Shown here piece after piece: positions 1 to 6,338 of a stretch of DNA of 6,338 nt (positions are counted from its first letter, which is position 1; each line of letters opens with the position of its first letter). The stretch spans positions 1-6,338 of the forward strand of contig JANYAJ010000236.1 of assembly GCA_025361385.1 (NCBI GenBank), read 5' to 3'. Under the pieces are notes generated by a model. It was given only the letters and a program-made list of their open reading frames with translations, had not been told where the DNA came from and made no database searches. The translations under genes and the position numbers were made by a program. The DNA is from Nitrospira sp. (GTDB lineage: Bacteria > Nitrospirota > Nitrospiria > Nitrospirales > Nitrospiraceae).

Positions 1-833
1 CTGCGATCCGGAGCGGAAAGCAAATTGCCTTGGCCAATAAAGAGCCGATGGTCATGGCGGGAAAACTGATGCAGGACGAGGCGCGGCGGCATGGCGTCCG
101 CATTTTCCCGGTCGACAGCGAACATAGCGCCATCTTTCAGTCGTTAGAAGGCCATCGCAAAGAAGATGTCCGCCGCCTCATCTTAACGGCGTCTGGCGGA
201 GCCCTCTGGACTCTGACGAAGGACGAACTGCGCGATGTGACCCCCGAACGGGCGCTCCAGCATCCCAATTGGAAAATGGGCGCCAAAATCACCATCGATT
301 CTGCCACCCTCATGAATAAGGGACTTGAAGTCGTGGAAGCCCGCTGGCTCTTCGACATCCCGGAATCCCAGATCGAAGTGATGATCCATCGGGAAAGCAT
401 TATCCATTCTCTGGTAGAGTATGAAGATCGTTCGATGATTGCGCAGTTGGGATTACCGGATATGCGAACGCCTATATCCTATGCGATGCGGTACCCAGGG
501 CGCCTGCCGCTGGACCTCCCCTCGTTGGATCTGACGGAGATTGGAAAGTTGACGTTCTGCAAACCGGATCACGACCGCTTTCCCTGTTTGGACCTTGGAT
601 TTGAATCTCTACGGATCGGTGGAACGATGCCGGCCACGATGAATGCCGCCAACGAAGTGGCAGTTGAGGCGTTCCTAAATGGAGGCGTCCGGTTTACCGA
701 TATTGTGGATATTATTCGCAGCACGATGAACGCCCACAGCCCCAAAGAGGTAGATACACTGGAAGAGGCGCTGGAGGCGGATCGCTGGGCCCGAGAGAAG
801 GCAGAGTCGTGGGTCGTCGCATTGGCACGCTAG
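1..833 (+). CDS. dxr: 1-deoxy-D-xylulose 5-phosphate reductoisomerase, 3' part
   Basis: Cytosolic NADPH-dependent enzyme that converts 1-deoxy-D-xylulose 5-phosphate to 2-C-methyl-D-erythritol 4-phosphate, the committed step of the MEP isoprenoid pathway. The reading frame is open from base 3 and the gene begins before the window. The 276 visible residues start near E. coli residue 113, so most of the N-terminal NADPH-binding Rossmann domain is missing because of the window edge. Seen: ALANKE (27-44); metal ligands Asp and Glu in VDSEHS (114-116, 120-122); substrate loop LTASGG (183-200); HPNW (261-272); DSATLMNKGLE with its Asn, Lys and third metal ligand Glu (327-329); PDMRTPI; and NAANEVAVEAF, then the C-terminal helical domain. 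The substrate loop continues as Ala-Leu-Trp (201-209), where most homologues have Pro-Phe-Arg. The TAG stop at 831-833 is 23 nt before the likely rseP start, which suggests one operon. Identity is secure. Confidence 0.96.
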   Translation, partial: AIRSGKQIALANKEPMVMAGKLMQDEARRHGVRIFPVDSEHSAIFQSLEGHRKEDVRRLILTASGGALWTLTKDELRDVTPERALQHPNWKMGAKITIDSATLMNKGLEVVEARWLFDIPESQIEVMIHRESIIHSLVEYEDRSMIAQLGLPDMRTPISYAMRYPGRLPLDLPSLDLTEIGKLTFCKPDHDRFPCLDLGFESLRIGGTMPATMNAANEVAVEAFLNGGVRFTDIVDIIRSTMNAHSPKEVDTLEEALEADRWAREKAESWVVALAR

Positions 834-842
834 TTTTACACG

Positions 843-848
843 AAGGAG
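843..848 (+). promoter_or_regulatory. Ribosome-binding site that sets the rseP start
   Basis: AAGGAG lies 8 nt before GTG at 857. This favours GTG 857 over two alternatives in the same frame: GTG 809, which lies inside dxr and has no comparable site, and ATG 863, which is 14 nt away. Confidence 0.75.
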
Positions 849-856
849 CATACACC

Positions 857-2248
857 GTGTTCATGGCATTCACCTGGTCCCCCGATACCCTCTGGTTGCT
901 CTTGCAGAAGGCCTGGTGGTTCCTGGTCGTCCTCGGCGTGCTCGTGGCGTTCCATGAACTCGGGCATTTCCTGGCCGCTCGCTGGGTCGGCGTCAAGGTC
1001 CTCAAGTTTTCTCTGGGATTCGGACCGAAGATTTTCGGCCGCCAAATGGGCGAAACCGAATATCTCCTCTCCGCCATTCCACTTGGTGGCTACGTCAAGT
1101 TGTTCGGCGAAGATGAAACCGAGGCCACCACGCCAGAGGATCGGACCCGGTCCTTTGCGCACCAAGGCCTATGGGGGAAAGTCCTGATCGTCGCCGCAGG
1201 GCCTGGATTTAACTTTATTCTGGCCTATTTTATTTTTGCGGGATGGCTCGCAACCGGAGCGCCACTATTCGTCCCCACGTTCCAAGACTTGAATCCCGAT
1301 GTCGAAGCGATGGTCCCCGGCTCTCCAGCTGACACGGCCGGCATCCAGATCGGCGATCATATCAGCCGAGTCAACGGACAGGAGATCTCGACCAGGACGG
1401 AACTGTTCGACGCTGTGGCAAAAAGCAAGGGCCAGGCGCTGACGCTTGAGATCAAACGAGACGGCCAGATCAAAACACTGACGGTGACGCCCACCACTGC
1501 CCCAGGACCACAGGTCTCGACACAAGAGCCTGCCTATTACTTGGGCGTCGAAGAAACACCGCCCCTCGTGACTTCCGTCATGCAAGGTTCTCCAGCAGCC
1601 AAAGCCGGACTGCAGGCAGGGGACCATGTCGCCAACATCGAGGGCCAAACAATCCATACCTGGTCACAGATGACCGGCATGGTAAAAGAAAATCCCAGCC
1701 ACCCACTCAAGATCGAGGTCCTGCGGGAAGGACAGCGGATTCCACTGACCGTGACGCCCTCTGCCGAGAAGACCATGGTCAATGGCCAATCAGTCGAGGT
1801 TGGCAAAATCGGCATTTCAGGACCCGGCCGTTCGATCATGCGCTCAAGCACTCCGCTGTTGTCACTCTATGACGGCTTGGGAGCCACGTGGGGCTGGACC
1901 GAGCTGACGGCCATCGGTCTCTACAAGATGATCGTGGGGGACATCTCCAGTAAAAATATCGGCGGACCGCTGACGATCGCGAATATTTCCGGAGAAGCCG
2001 CTGCGCAAGGGGCCTCGAGTGTGGTCTTTCTTATCGCCATTCTCAGCATCAATCTGGGCGTCCTCAACTTGCTCCCTATTCCCATTCTCGACGGCGGCCA
2101 TCTGTTATTTTTCCTGATTGAGGCCATCCTCAGGAAGCCCCTCGGTGAGCGCCAAAGAGAAGTAGCACAACAGGCTGGCCTCGTGTTATTAGTGGGCGTC
2201 ATGATTTTTGCGTTCTGGAATGACCTTGAGCGGATCTTTTTACGATAA
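857..2248 (+). CDS. rseP: RseP-type site-2 intramembrane zinc metalloprotease (M50)
   Basis: Membrane-embedded M50B protease. In E. coli it makes the second cut of the anti-sigma factor RseA and clears signal-peptide remnants; the substrates here are unknown. From GTG 857 the protein has 463 residues, close to E. coli RseP at 450. Seen in order: first transmembrane helix holding the HELGH zinc motif (residues 33-37), PLGGYVKL (75-82), second transmembrane helix starting near GPGFNF (115), and two tandem PDZ domains at about 150-220 and 235-305. The PDZ domains share the phrases GSPADTAG and GSPAAKAG, each followed by a GD turn. IGGP (368-371) comes next, then a transmembrane helix with NLGVLNLLPIPILDGGHL (399-416) whose Asp412 is the third zinc ligand, and a final hydrophobic helix near the C-terminus. 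All catalytic elements are intact. The frame also stays open to GTG 809 inside dxr, but the AAGGAG site supports 857. Adjacency to dxr is common in bacteria, often with uppS and cdsA upstream. Confidence 0.95.
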   Translation: MFMAFTWSPDTLWLLLQKAWWFLVVLGVLVAFHELGHFLAARWVGVKVLKFSLGFGPKIFGRQMGETEYLLSAIPLGGYVKLFGEDETEATTPEDRTRSFAHQGLWGKVLIVAAGPGFNFILAYFIFAGWLATGAPLFVPTFQDLNPDVEAMVPGSPADTAGIQIGDHISRVNGQEISTRTELFDAVAKSKGQALTLEIKRDGQIKTLTVTPTTAPGPQVSTQEPAYYLGVEETPPLVTSVMQGSPAAKAGLQAGDHVANIEGQTIHTWSQMTGMVKENPSHPLKIEVLREGQRIPLTVTPSAEKTMVNGQSVEVGKIGISGPGRSIMRSSTPLLSLYDGLGATWGWTELTAIGLYKMIVGDISSKNIGGPLTIANISGEAAAQGASSVVFLIAILSINLGVLNLLPIPILDGGHLLFFLIEAILRKPLGERQREVAQQAGLVLLVGVMIFAFWNDLERIFLR

Positions 2249-2375
2249 GATCTAAGGCAGAAACTCTCAACGTTGAACGTCTTCATCTCGGTGAAACAAC
2301 TCTTCGATCACTGGCACTTCGAGCTCAACGACCTGCAGGCGTGATCTCTTATTTATTGACCCTTCTTACAGAATT

Positions 2376-4076
2376 ATGCGTACCTCTCAAGTCTTAATCC
2401 CGACATTGCGCGAAGAACCGGTCGAAGCGGAAACCGTCAGCCATAAGCTCATGCTCAGAGCGGGGCTGATTCGCAAAGTGGCAGCCGGCATCTACACCTA
2501 TCTTCCGCTCGGCCTCAGGGTCATCCGAAAGGTCGAACAGATCATTCGCGAGGAAATGAACCGGGCGGGGGCACAAGAACTTCTCATGCCCATTGCCTCT
2601 CCTGCAGAGCTGTGGCAGGAAACAGGCCGATGGAACTTCTACGGCAAGGAGTTAATCCGCTTTAAAGATCGCCATGAGCGCGAGTTCTGTTTGGGACCGA
2701 CCCATGAGGAAGTCATCACCGATTTGTTCAGACGCGAAGTCCGCTCCTATCGGCAGATGCCGCTAAATTTCTATCAGATCCAAACAAAGTTTCGCGACGA
2801 AATCCGCCCCCGCTTCGGACTCATGCGGGGACGCGAGTTCATCATGAAGGACGCCTACAGCTTCGACCAGGACGAAGCGAGCGCCAGGCTTAGCTATCAG
2901 AAAATGTACGACGCCTATCAGCGCATCTTCACACGCTGCGGCCTCACCTTTCGTGCGGTAGAAGCCGACACCGGACTGATTGGCGGGAGCTCATCTCACG
3001 AGTTCATGGTGCTCGCCGATACTGGAGAGAACACCATCGTCTATAGCGACACCGGCACCTACGCCGCCAACGTCGAGCAGGCTGAAGTGCTTCCTCCTAC
3101 GGATATGGACACCGACGCACCCCGTCCACTGCGTGCCGTCCAGACGCCCCGTTGCCGGACGGTCGAAGAAGTCACGAAATTCTTGAACGTCTCCCCGGCT
3201 CACCTCGTCAAAACGCTTCTCTACTCGACGGGGAAAGAGACCGTGGCCCTGTTGATCCGAGGCGACCATGAGGCCAATGAGATTAAGCTTCAACGGCTCC
3301 TTCGAGTGACGGATCTTGAGCTCGCGACTCCCGCCGTTGTCGAGCAAGTCACGGGCGCGCCGGTCGGATTTGCCGGACCAGTTGGGTTGAAAGATGTTCG
3401 GATTATCGCCGATCATGCGGTCAAAGCCTTGCGCAACGTGGTCGTCGGCGGCAATCAACTTGATACGCACTATGTCGATGCAAATTTGGAGCGTGACTTT
3501 CACGTCGAGCAGTTTGCCGACCTCCGCAGTGCCTGTGCAGGAGACCCGTCACCGAGAAAAGACGGAACGTTGAAAGCGACGCGGGGCATTGAAGTCGGGC
3601 ATGTCTTTATGCTCGGCACCAAATACAGTGAACTCATGAAGGCCTCCTTCCTGGATGCGCAAGGCAAGGAATGCCTCGCGGTGATGGGATGTTATGGCAT
3701 CGGAGTGGGACGGACTGCCGCATCGGCGATCGAACAGAACCATGACGACAAAGGCATTATTTGGCCCTTCCCTATTGCACCATTCCATGTCCACCTCCTC
3801 CCGCTCACCAAATCGGACCAAACGGCTCACGTCACCGCGCAGCTCTACAACGAACTGCAGGCGGCGGGACTCGAAGTACTTTGGGATGACCGGGACGAAC
3901 GAGCAGGTGTGAAGTTCAACGATGCAGACCTCATGGGAGCCCCGTTCCAAGTCGTCATTGGCGACAAGGGCCTCGCCGAAGGAGTCGTGGAGGTCAAGAC
4001 TCGGAAGGACGGAGTCAAACTCAAGATGCCTCCCGCTCAAGTTGCCGCGCATCTGACTCGCACACAAACAAGCTAG
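2376..4076 (+). CDS. proS: Prolyl-tRNA synthetase, bacterial type with editing domain
   Basis: Cytosolic class II aminoacyl-tRNA synthetase that charges tRNA-Pro; at 566 residues it is close to E. coli ProS (572). The N-terminus MRTSQ matches the family start. Seen: motif 1 region [14 protein letters not shown] (41-54) running to [12 protein letters not shown] (106-113); motif 2 [25 protein letters not shown] (residues 139-163, key Arg in FRDE); [16 protein letters not shown]; an inserted YbaK-like editing domain at about 225-395 with HLVKTLL (Lys279, the editing lysine in E. coli numbering), GDHEANEIK and GFAGPVGL; motif 3 [14 protein letters not shown] (441-454); and an anticodon-binding domain from about 470 with [16 protein letters not shown]. 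The insertion predicts removal of mischarged Ala-tRNA-Pro. No clear Shine-Dalgarno sequence precedes the ATG (upstream bases are cttacagaatt), which is odd for a housekeeping gene. It lies 127 nt after rseP, so co-transcription is possible but not shown. The intergenic stretch contains a 10-bp palindrome, TCAACGTTGA, at 2267-2276. Confidence 0.97.
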   Translation: MRTSQVLIPTLREEPVEAETVSHKLMLRAGLIRKVAAGIYTYLPLGLRVIRKVEQIIREEMNRAGAQELLMPIASPAELWQETGRWNFYGKELIRFKDRHEREFCLGPTHEEVITDLFRREVRSYRQMPLNFYQIQTKFRDEIRPRFGLMRGREFIMKDAYSFDQDEASARLSYQKMYDAYQRIFTRCGLTFRAVEADTGLIGGSSSHEFMVLADTGENTIVYSDTGTYAANVEQAEVLPPTDMDTDAPRPLRAVQTPRCRTVEEVTKFLNVSPAHLVKTLLYSTGKETVALLIRGDHEANEIKLQRLLRVTDLELATPAVVEQVTGAPVGFAGPVGLKDVRIIADHAVKALRNVVVGGNQLDTHYVDANLERDFHVEQFADLRSACAGDPSPRKDGTLKATRGIEVGHVFMLGTKYSELMKASFLDAQGKECLAVMGCYGIGVGRTAASAIEQNHDDKGIIWPFPIAPFHVHLLPLTKSDQTAHVTAQLYNELQAAGLEVLWDDRDERAGVKFNDADLMGAPFQVVIGDKGLAEGVVEVKTRKDGVKLKMPPAQVAAHLTRTQTS

Positions 4077-4097
4077 GACCCCACCGTCCCCCCTAGC
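4072..4097 (+). terminator. Possible weak hairpin at the proS stop
   Basis: GCTAGG (4072-4077) and CCTAGC (4092-4097) form a perfect 6-bp inverted repeat around a 14-nt C-rich loop, and the left arm contains the proS TAG stop. No T-run follows, so this is not a convincing intrinsic terminator. It may be chance or a weak 3'-end structure. Confidence 0.2.
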
Positions 4098-4149
4098 GTC
4101 GCTCATCTTGTGAAGTTCAAAACCTCGCCAGACTGAAACTGCCTTTTTC

Positions 4150-4177
4150 TTGCCTTCCACTCGCGATCAGTTAGACT
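4150..4177 (+). promoter_or_regulatory. Weak sigma-70-like promoter candidate
   Basis: TTGCCT (4150-4155) and TAGACT (4172-4177) are 16 nt apart, each matching four of six consensus bases. The pair sits in the 207-nt gap ahead of the secretion-ATPase gene, where a promoter is plausible. A match of this quality is common by chance. The 9-mer AGACTGAAA occurs twice here (4130-4138 and 4173-4181), the second copy overlapping the candidate -10 element. The rest of the gap shows nothing recognisable. Confidence 0.18.
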
Positions 4178-4270
4178 GAAATTCGACCTCCACCTCAGAG
4201 CAATTGTGCTCGCGAACACCAGGCCCGCATATGCACTTCAATCCGGCGATGACCACCTTGTGTGACATGC

Positions 4271-4275
4271 AGGAA
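4271..4275 (+). promoter_or_regulatory. Ribosome-binding site of the GAF-ATPase gene
   Basis: AGGAA lies 8 nt before ATG 4284, a normal spacing, and supports that start. The domain layout also fits, since the GAF domain begins about 25 residues in. Confidence 0.6.
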
Positions 4276-4283
4276 TTTGCCTA

Positions 4284-5723
4284 ATGCAAGCCAATCCCAT
4301 CCCGCAAAACCTCCAGGAGCTTCAGCAAAAAGTCGCCTTTGCCGAGAACATCAAACGCATCGCTGACCAAATTAATGCCGCCAGCGATCTCGACCATATT
4401 CTCCTCGACTTGCATAAAGACATTCTCAGTCTCTTCGACGCTGAAGATCTCACAATCTATGCGTTTGATTCGGATAAGAAAGAAATTTTCTCGAAAGTCC
4501 CTCACATCGATAGCGTCGAGGAAATCCGCATCCCCATCACTGAACAAAGCCTGCCCGGGTTCTGCGCGAAGTATCTCCGTCCTGTAAATATCGCCGATGC
4601 CTACAATTTCGCGGAGCTGCAGGGCGTTCACCCTTCACTCCTGCACGACACCTCCTATGACAAGCGAACCGGGTTCAAAACCAAGCAGGTCTTGACCTAT
4701 CCGATCGTGGCAGAGAACAAGTATTTAATGGGCGTGCTCCAACTTCTCAATAAGAAAAGCGGCGCCCGCTTTACCAGAAAAGATGAAGAATCTGTTGCGG
4801 AAATAGCAAAGGCCCTCGGCATCGCCTTCCTCAATCTTCGCAAGGTCTCAAAAAAGAACCCGACCAAGTTCGATCTTCTGGTAACAAATAACCGCATCAC
4901 CCAAAACGAATTGGACAATGCCATCGCCGAATCCAGGAAAGGCGTTTCAGACTTCGAGAGCATCTTGATCGAAAAATACAAGGTGCCGAAGATTGAGATC
5001 GGCAAATCGCTCGCGCAGTTTCACAAATGCCCCTACATCGAGTATAGCGACCGAACACTTGTCGACATCGAGCTCCTGAAGAATCTCAACGTCGACTACC
5101 TCAGAAAAAACCACTGGATGCCCCTCAAGCGGGACAGGACCGCCATCGAGATTTTGACGGACGATCCGGGCGATCTCGACCGAGTTGCGGACATCAAGCG
5201 AACGTTTCCAGGCCTCAACATTCGTTTTGCCATTAGCCTCCGCCGTGATATTGCGCAATTCCTCAGCTCCGCCACAGGACAGGGACAGGGAGATACCGGC
5301 AGCACCAGAAAGTTGGATGAAAACGTTTCCGATATTCTCGGCGAACTCGTCAATGAATCCCAAGAAGAGGCGAAGGAGGATGCCGGGGGCGGGCTCGACG
5401 AAAACGACAATGCCATCGTGCGACTCGCCAATCAAATCATTGCCGATGCCTATCGCCAAGGCGCCTCAGATATTCACGTCGAGCCCTATGGCGAAAAACG
5501 TGAAACCCTTGTCCGTTTTCGGGTCGATGGCGATTGTTTCGAATACATGAAGATCCCTCAGAGTTATCGCCGCGCGATCGTGTCGCGTCTGAAGATTATG
5601 GCCAGCCTCGACATTGCAGAGCGGCGCAAACCCCAGGACGGTAAGATCAAATTTAAACTGTCGGAGAGCAAGGAAATCGAGTTACGTGTCGCGACGATTC
5701 CCACTGCCGGATATAATATTTGA
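4284..5723 (+). CDS. GAF-domain GspE/PilB-family secretion or pilus ATPase, cut off before its Walker A motif
   Basis: Family role: cytosolic hexameric ATPase that powers type IV pilus extension or type II secretion. Residues 1-20 are a short helical lead. A GAF sensor domain covers about 25-185, including a PITEQSLPGFCA segment, a YPIVAENKYLMGVLQLLNK core strand and a closing helix to AFLNL. A GspE/MshE N-terminal-like domain covers about 195-330. A short acidic, Gly-rich linker (about 332-372) follows. The start of the ATPase module is clear at about 375-476: ANQIIADAY, GASDIHVEP, VRFRVDGD, ERRKPQDGKIK and ELRVATIPTAG. Homologues continue with a further Gly and then Walker A, Asp box, Walker B and His box. 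Here YNI and a TGA follow because the sequence switches to unrelated AT-rich DNA at about 5712. The last three codons are therefore probably not native, and several hundred residues are missing. As given it could not hydrolyse ATP. Whether it served pili or secretion cannot be told, because no pilin or secretin gene is in view. Confidence 0.88.
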   Translation: MQANPIPQNLQELQQKVAFAENIKRIADQINAASDLDHILLDLHKDILSLFDAEDLTIYAFDSDKKEIFSKVPHIDSVEEIRIPITEQSLPGFCAKYLRPVNIADAYNFAELQGVHPSLLHDTSYDKRTGFKTKQVLTYPIVAENKYLMGVLQLLNKKSGARFTRKDEESVAEIAKALGIAFLNLRKVSKKNPTKFDLLVTNNRITQNELDNAIAESRKGVSDFESILIEKYKVPKIEIGKSLAQFHKCPYIEYSDRTLVDIELLKNLNVDYLRKNHWMPLKRDRTAIEILTDDPGDLDRVADIKRTFPGLNIRFAISLRRDIAQFLSSATGQGQGDTGSTRKLDENVSDILGELVNESQEEAKEDAGGGLDENDNAIVRLANQIIADAYRQGASDIHVEPYGEKRETLVRFRVDGDCFEYMKIPQSYRRAIVSRLKIMASLDIAERRKPQDGKIKFKLSESKEIELRVATIPTAGYNI

Positions 5724-5848
5724 TTGATTTTCGCTAATTCCAAATTTTCTTTGGCATCTTCTAGGTTTCCCGCTGATAAAATCACCGCTTTTAATCCGGC
5801 AATTCTAATATCCTTATCATTTCTTAAATGCGCATGCGTGTCTATCAT
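5564..5848 (-). CDS. tatD: TatD-family metal-dependent hydrolase/DNase, N-terminal fragment running into the junction
   Basis: The family comprises TIM-barrel metal-dependent hydrolases, several with DNase activity. The frame opens with MIDTHAHL, where the two His residues (5 and 7) are the HxH metal ligands. It continues through the first repeat unit of the barrel to YPAVGI (residues 46-51, at 5696-5713). Family members then have His-Pro. Here the frame reads VATRN and on to a stop at 5564, which is antisense to the secretion ATPase and not TatD sequence. Only 5696-5848 is native, about 51 of the roughly 250 to 260 residues usual for the family. The ATG overlaps the metG stop in an ATGA arrangement, implying translational coupling; metG-tatD order is well known, for example metS and yabD in Bacillus. 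The truncation is attributed to the join, not to gene decay. Confidence 0.8.
   Translation of the reverse strand: MIDTHAHLRNDKDIRIAGLKAVILSAGNLEDAKENLELAKINQILYPAVGIVATRNSISLLSDSLNLILPSWGLRRSAMSRLAIIFRRDTIARR
5696..5711. other. Chimeric junction between two unrelated genomes
   Basis: Read on the plus strand, these bases end the conserved IPTAG of the secretion ATPase. Read on the minus strand, they encode most of the conserved YPAVGI of TatD. Left of 5696 the minus strand no longer fits TatD: Val replaces the expected His after Gly-Ile. Right of 5711 the plus strand no longer fits the ATPase: Tyr replaces the expected Gly. Hand-counted GC falls from 55% (5341-5580) to 31% (5881-6120). This looks like a join through about 16 bp of chance identity, with both genes truncated at the same place. 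Confidence 0.85.
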
Positions 5849-6338
5849 TTTAATCTCGGAAACAGACCACTTACTAATGGCTTTATATTTTTATCTAATA
5901 ATTCCAGAATATTTTTTGAAATGTTTGGCATTATTGGTTTTAAATGTGTTGCTGCCTTCTGTAAATTTACGGCACATTCCTTTAGCACCTCAATTCTAAC
6001 TGGATCAGTTGGTTCCAATTTCCATGGTGCCACTTCGTTTAAACGGTTATTTGATTTATCAATCCATTGATTAAAAACGAGCGATATAGCCTCGTCCAAT
6101 TTTAAATTATTAATTAAATCAACATACTTTGGATCGAGATTGTCGCTTGATGTTTCAATTTCTAAACCCTCCGCCAGTTTACAAATTCTAGAAACTAAAT
6201 TACCCAAATTATTAGCCAAATCAGCATTGTATCTTTCTTTGAATCTGGCGATACCAACATCAACGTCTCCGTTATTGGGGAAAGATCGGGCTATTAAATA
6301 TCTAGCCGCATCTGTTCCAAAAAGTTCGACCATTTCTT
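5845..6338 (-). CDS. metG: Methionyl-tRNA synthetase, C-terminal part
   Basis: Class I synthetase that charges tRNA-Met. The gene starts beyond the right edge; about 163 C-terminal residues are visible and the catalytic HIGH and KMSKS motifs lie outside. Seen: GTDAARYLIARSFPNNGDVD, the characteristic end of the catalytic and stem-contact region; RYNADLANNLGNLVSR, the start of the anticodon-binding helical domain; NEVAPWKL, the family's anticodon-recognition Pro-Trp; then a helix with KPIMPNISKNILELL and a final GLFPRLK. The stop follows that LFPR element at once, so the C-terminal OB-fold tRNA-binding domain of many bacterial MetGs is absent. This short form is common in small-genome and Patescibacteria lineages. 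The codons are A/T-rich, quite unlike those of the genes on the left. The stop overlaps the tatD start by 4 nt. Confidence 0.93.
   Translation of the reverse strand, partial: EMVELFGTDAARYLIARSFPNNGDVDVGIARFKERYNADLANNLGNLVSRICKLAEGLEIETSSDNLDPKYVDLINNLKLDEAISLVFNQWIDKSNNRLNEVAPWKLEPTDPVRIEVLKECAVNLQKAATHLKPIMPNISKNILELLDKNIKPLVSGLFPRLK

Noticed and set aside
2273..2344. A 23-codon frame upstream of proS (TTG 2273 or GTG 2291 to TGA 2344) that could be a leader peptide or gene remnant
   Set aside because: It is very short, has only weak alternative start codons, no ribosome-binding site, no proline run that would suit attenuation of proS, and no recognisable similarity.
2356..2361. TTGACC as a -35 promoter element just before proS
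   Set aside because: A -10 element at normal spacing would fall inside the proS coding sequence (about 2379-2384), and no TATAAT-like match is there.
5564..5695. Minus-strand continuation of the TatD frame as a novel TatD fusion
   Set aside because: It is antisense to the well-conserved start of the ATPase module, shows no TatD motifs, and exists only because the frame stays open past the join.
1..5711. A defence system, mobile element or other undescribed multi-gene system
   Set aside because: All four genes are recognisable housekeeping or envelope genes in an ordinary layout, with no integrase, transposase, repeats or CRISPR-like spacing.
5712..5723. Natural early stop or frameshift making the secretion ATPase a pseudogene
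   Set aside because: No frame after 5711 resumes the ATPase (Walker A and later motifs are absent); the downstream DNA is a different pair of genes in different base composition, so this is a join and not gene decay.
5724..6070. Plus-strand open frames in the AT-rich tail
   Set aside because: They are antisense to metG and tatD, which carry clear family motifs; the plus-strand translations look like low-complexity hydrophobic shadow sequence.

Overview
The window joins two unrelated pieces of bacterial DNA. Positions 1 to about 5711 are moderately GC-rich (131 of 240 bases, 55%, counted by hand over 5341-5580). They carry four plus-strand housekeeping or envelope genes: the 3' part of dxr, a complete rseP-type site-2 protease, a complete bacterial-type proS, and the 5' two-thirds of a GAF-containing GspE/PilB-family ATPase. 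Gene content, order and base composition suggest a Nitrospira-like (Nitrospirota) bacterium. That assignment is inference; a related Gram-negative is possible.

From about 5712 to the end the DNA is AT-rich (74 of 240 bases, 31% GC, counted over 5881-6120). It carries two minus-strand genes: the 3' part of metG and, overlapping it by 4 nt, the first 51 codons of tatD. The composition and the short MetG, which stops straight after its anticodon-binding domain, fit a small-genome AT-rich bacterium such as a Patescibacteria/CPR member. This is a tentative assignment.

The boundary is abrupt. The secretion ATPase is recognisable up to its conserved IPTAG motif and TatD up to its conserved YPAVGI motif. 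These two motifs lie on opposite strands over the same roughly 16 bp (5696-5711), where each gene stops. A metagenomic assembly or library chimera explains this better than a biological fusion.

Layout: dxr (1-833) makes MEP for isoprenoids. rseP (857-2248) is an intramembrane protease 23 nt downstream with a strong ribosome-binding site, probably in the same operon. proS (2376-4076) follows after 127 nt. A 207-nt gap (4077-4283) holds a weak hairpin, a poor promoter-like pair and a good ribosome-binding site for the ATPase gene. metG and tatD then read leftward toward the join.

I found no RNA genes, CRISPR arrays, insertion sequences or novel multi-gene system. The feature that most needs attention is the join.
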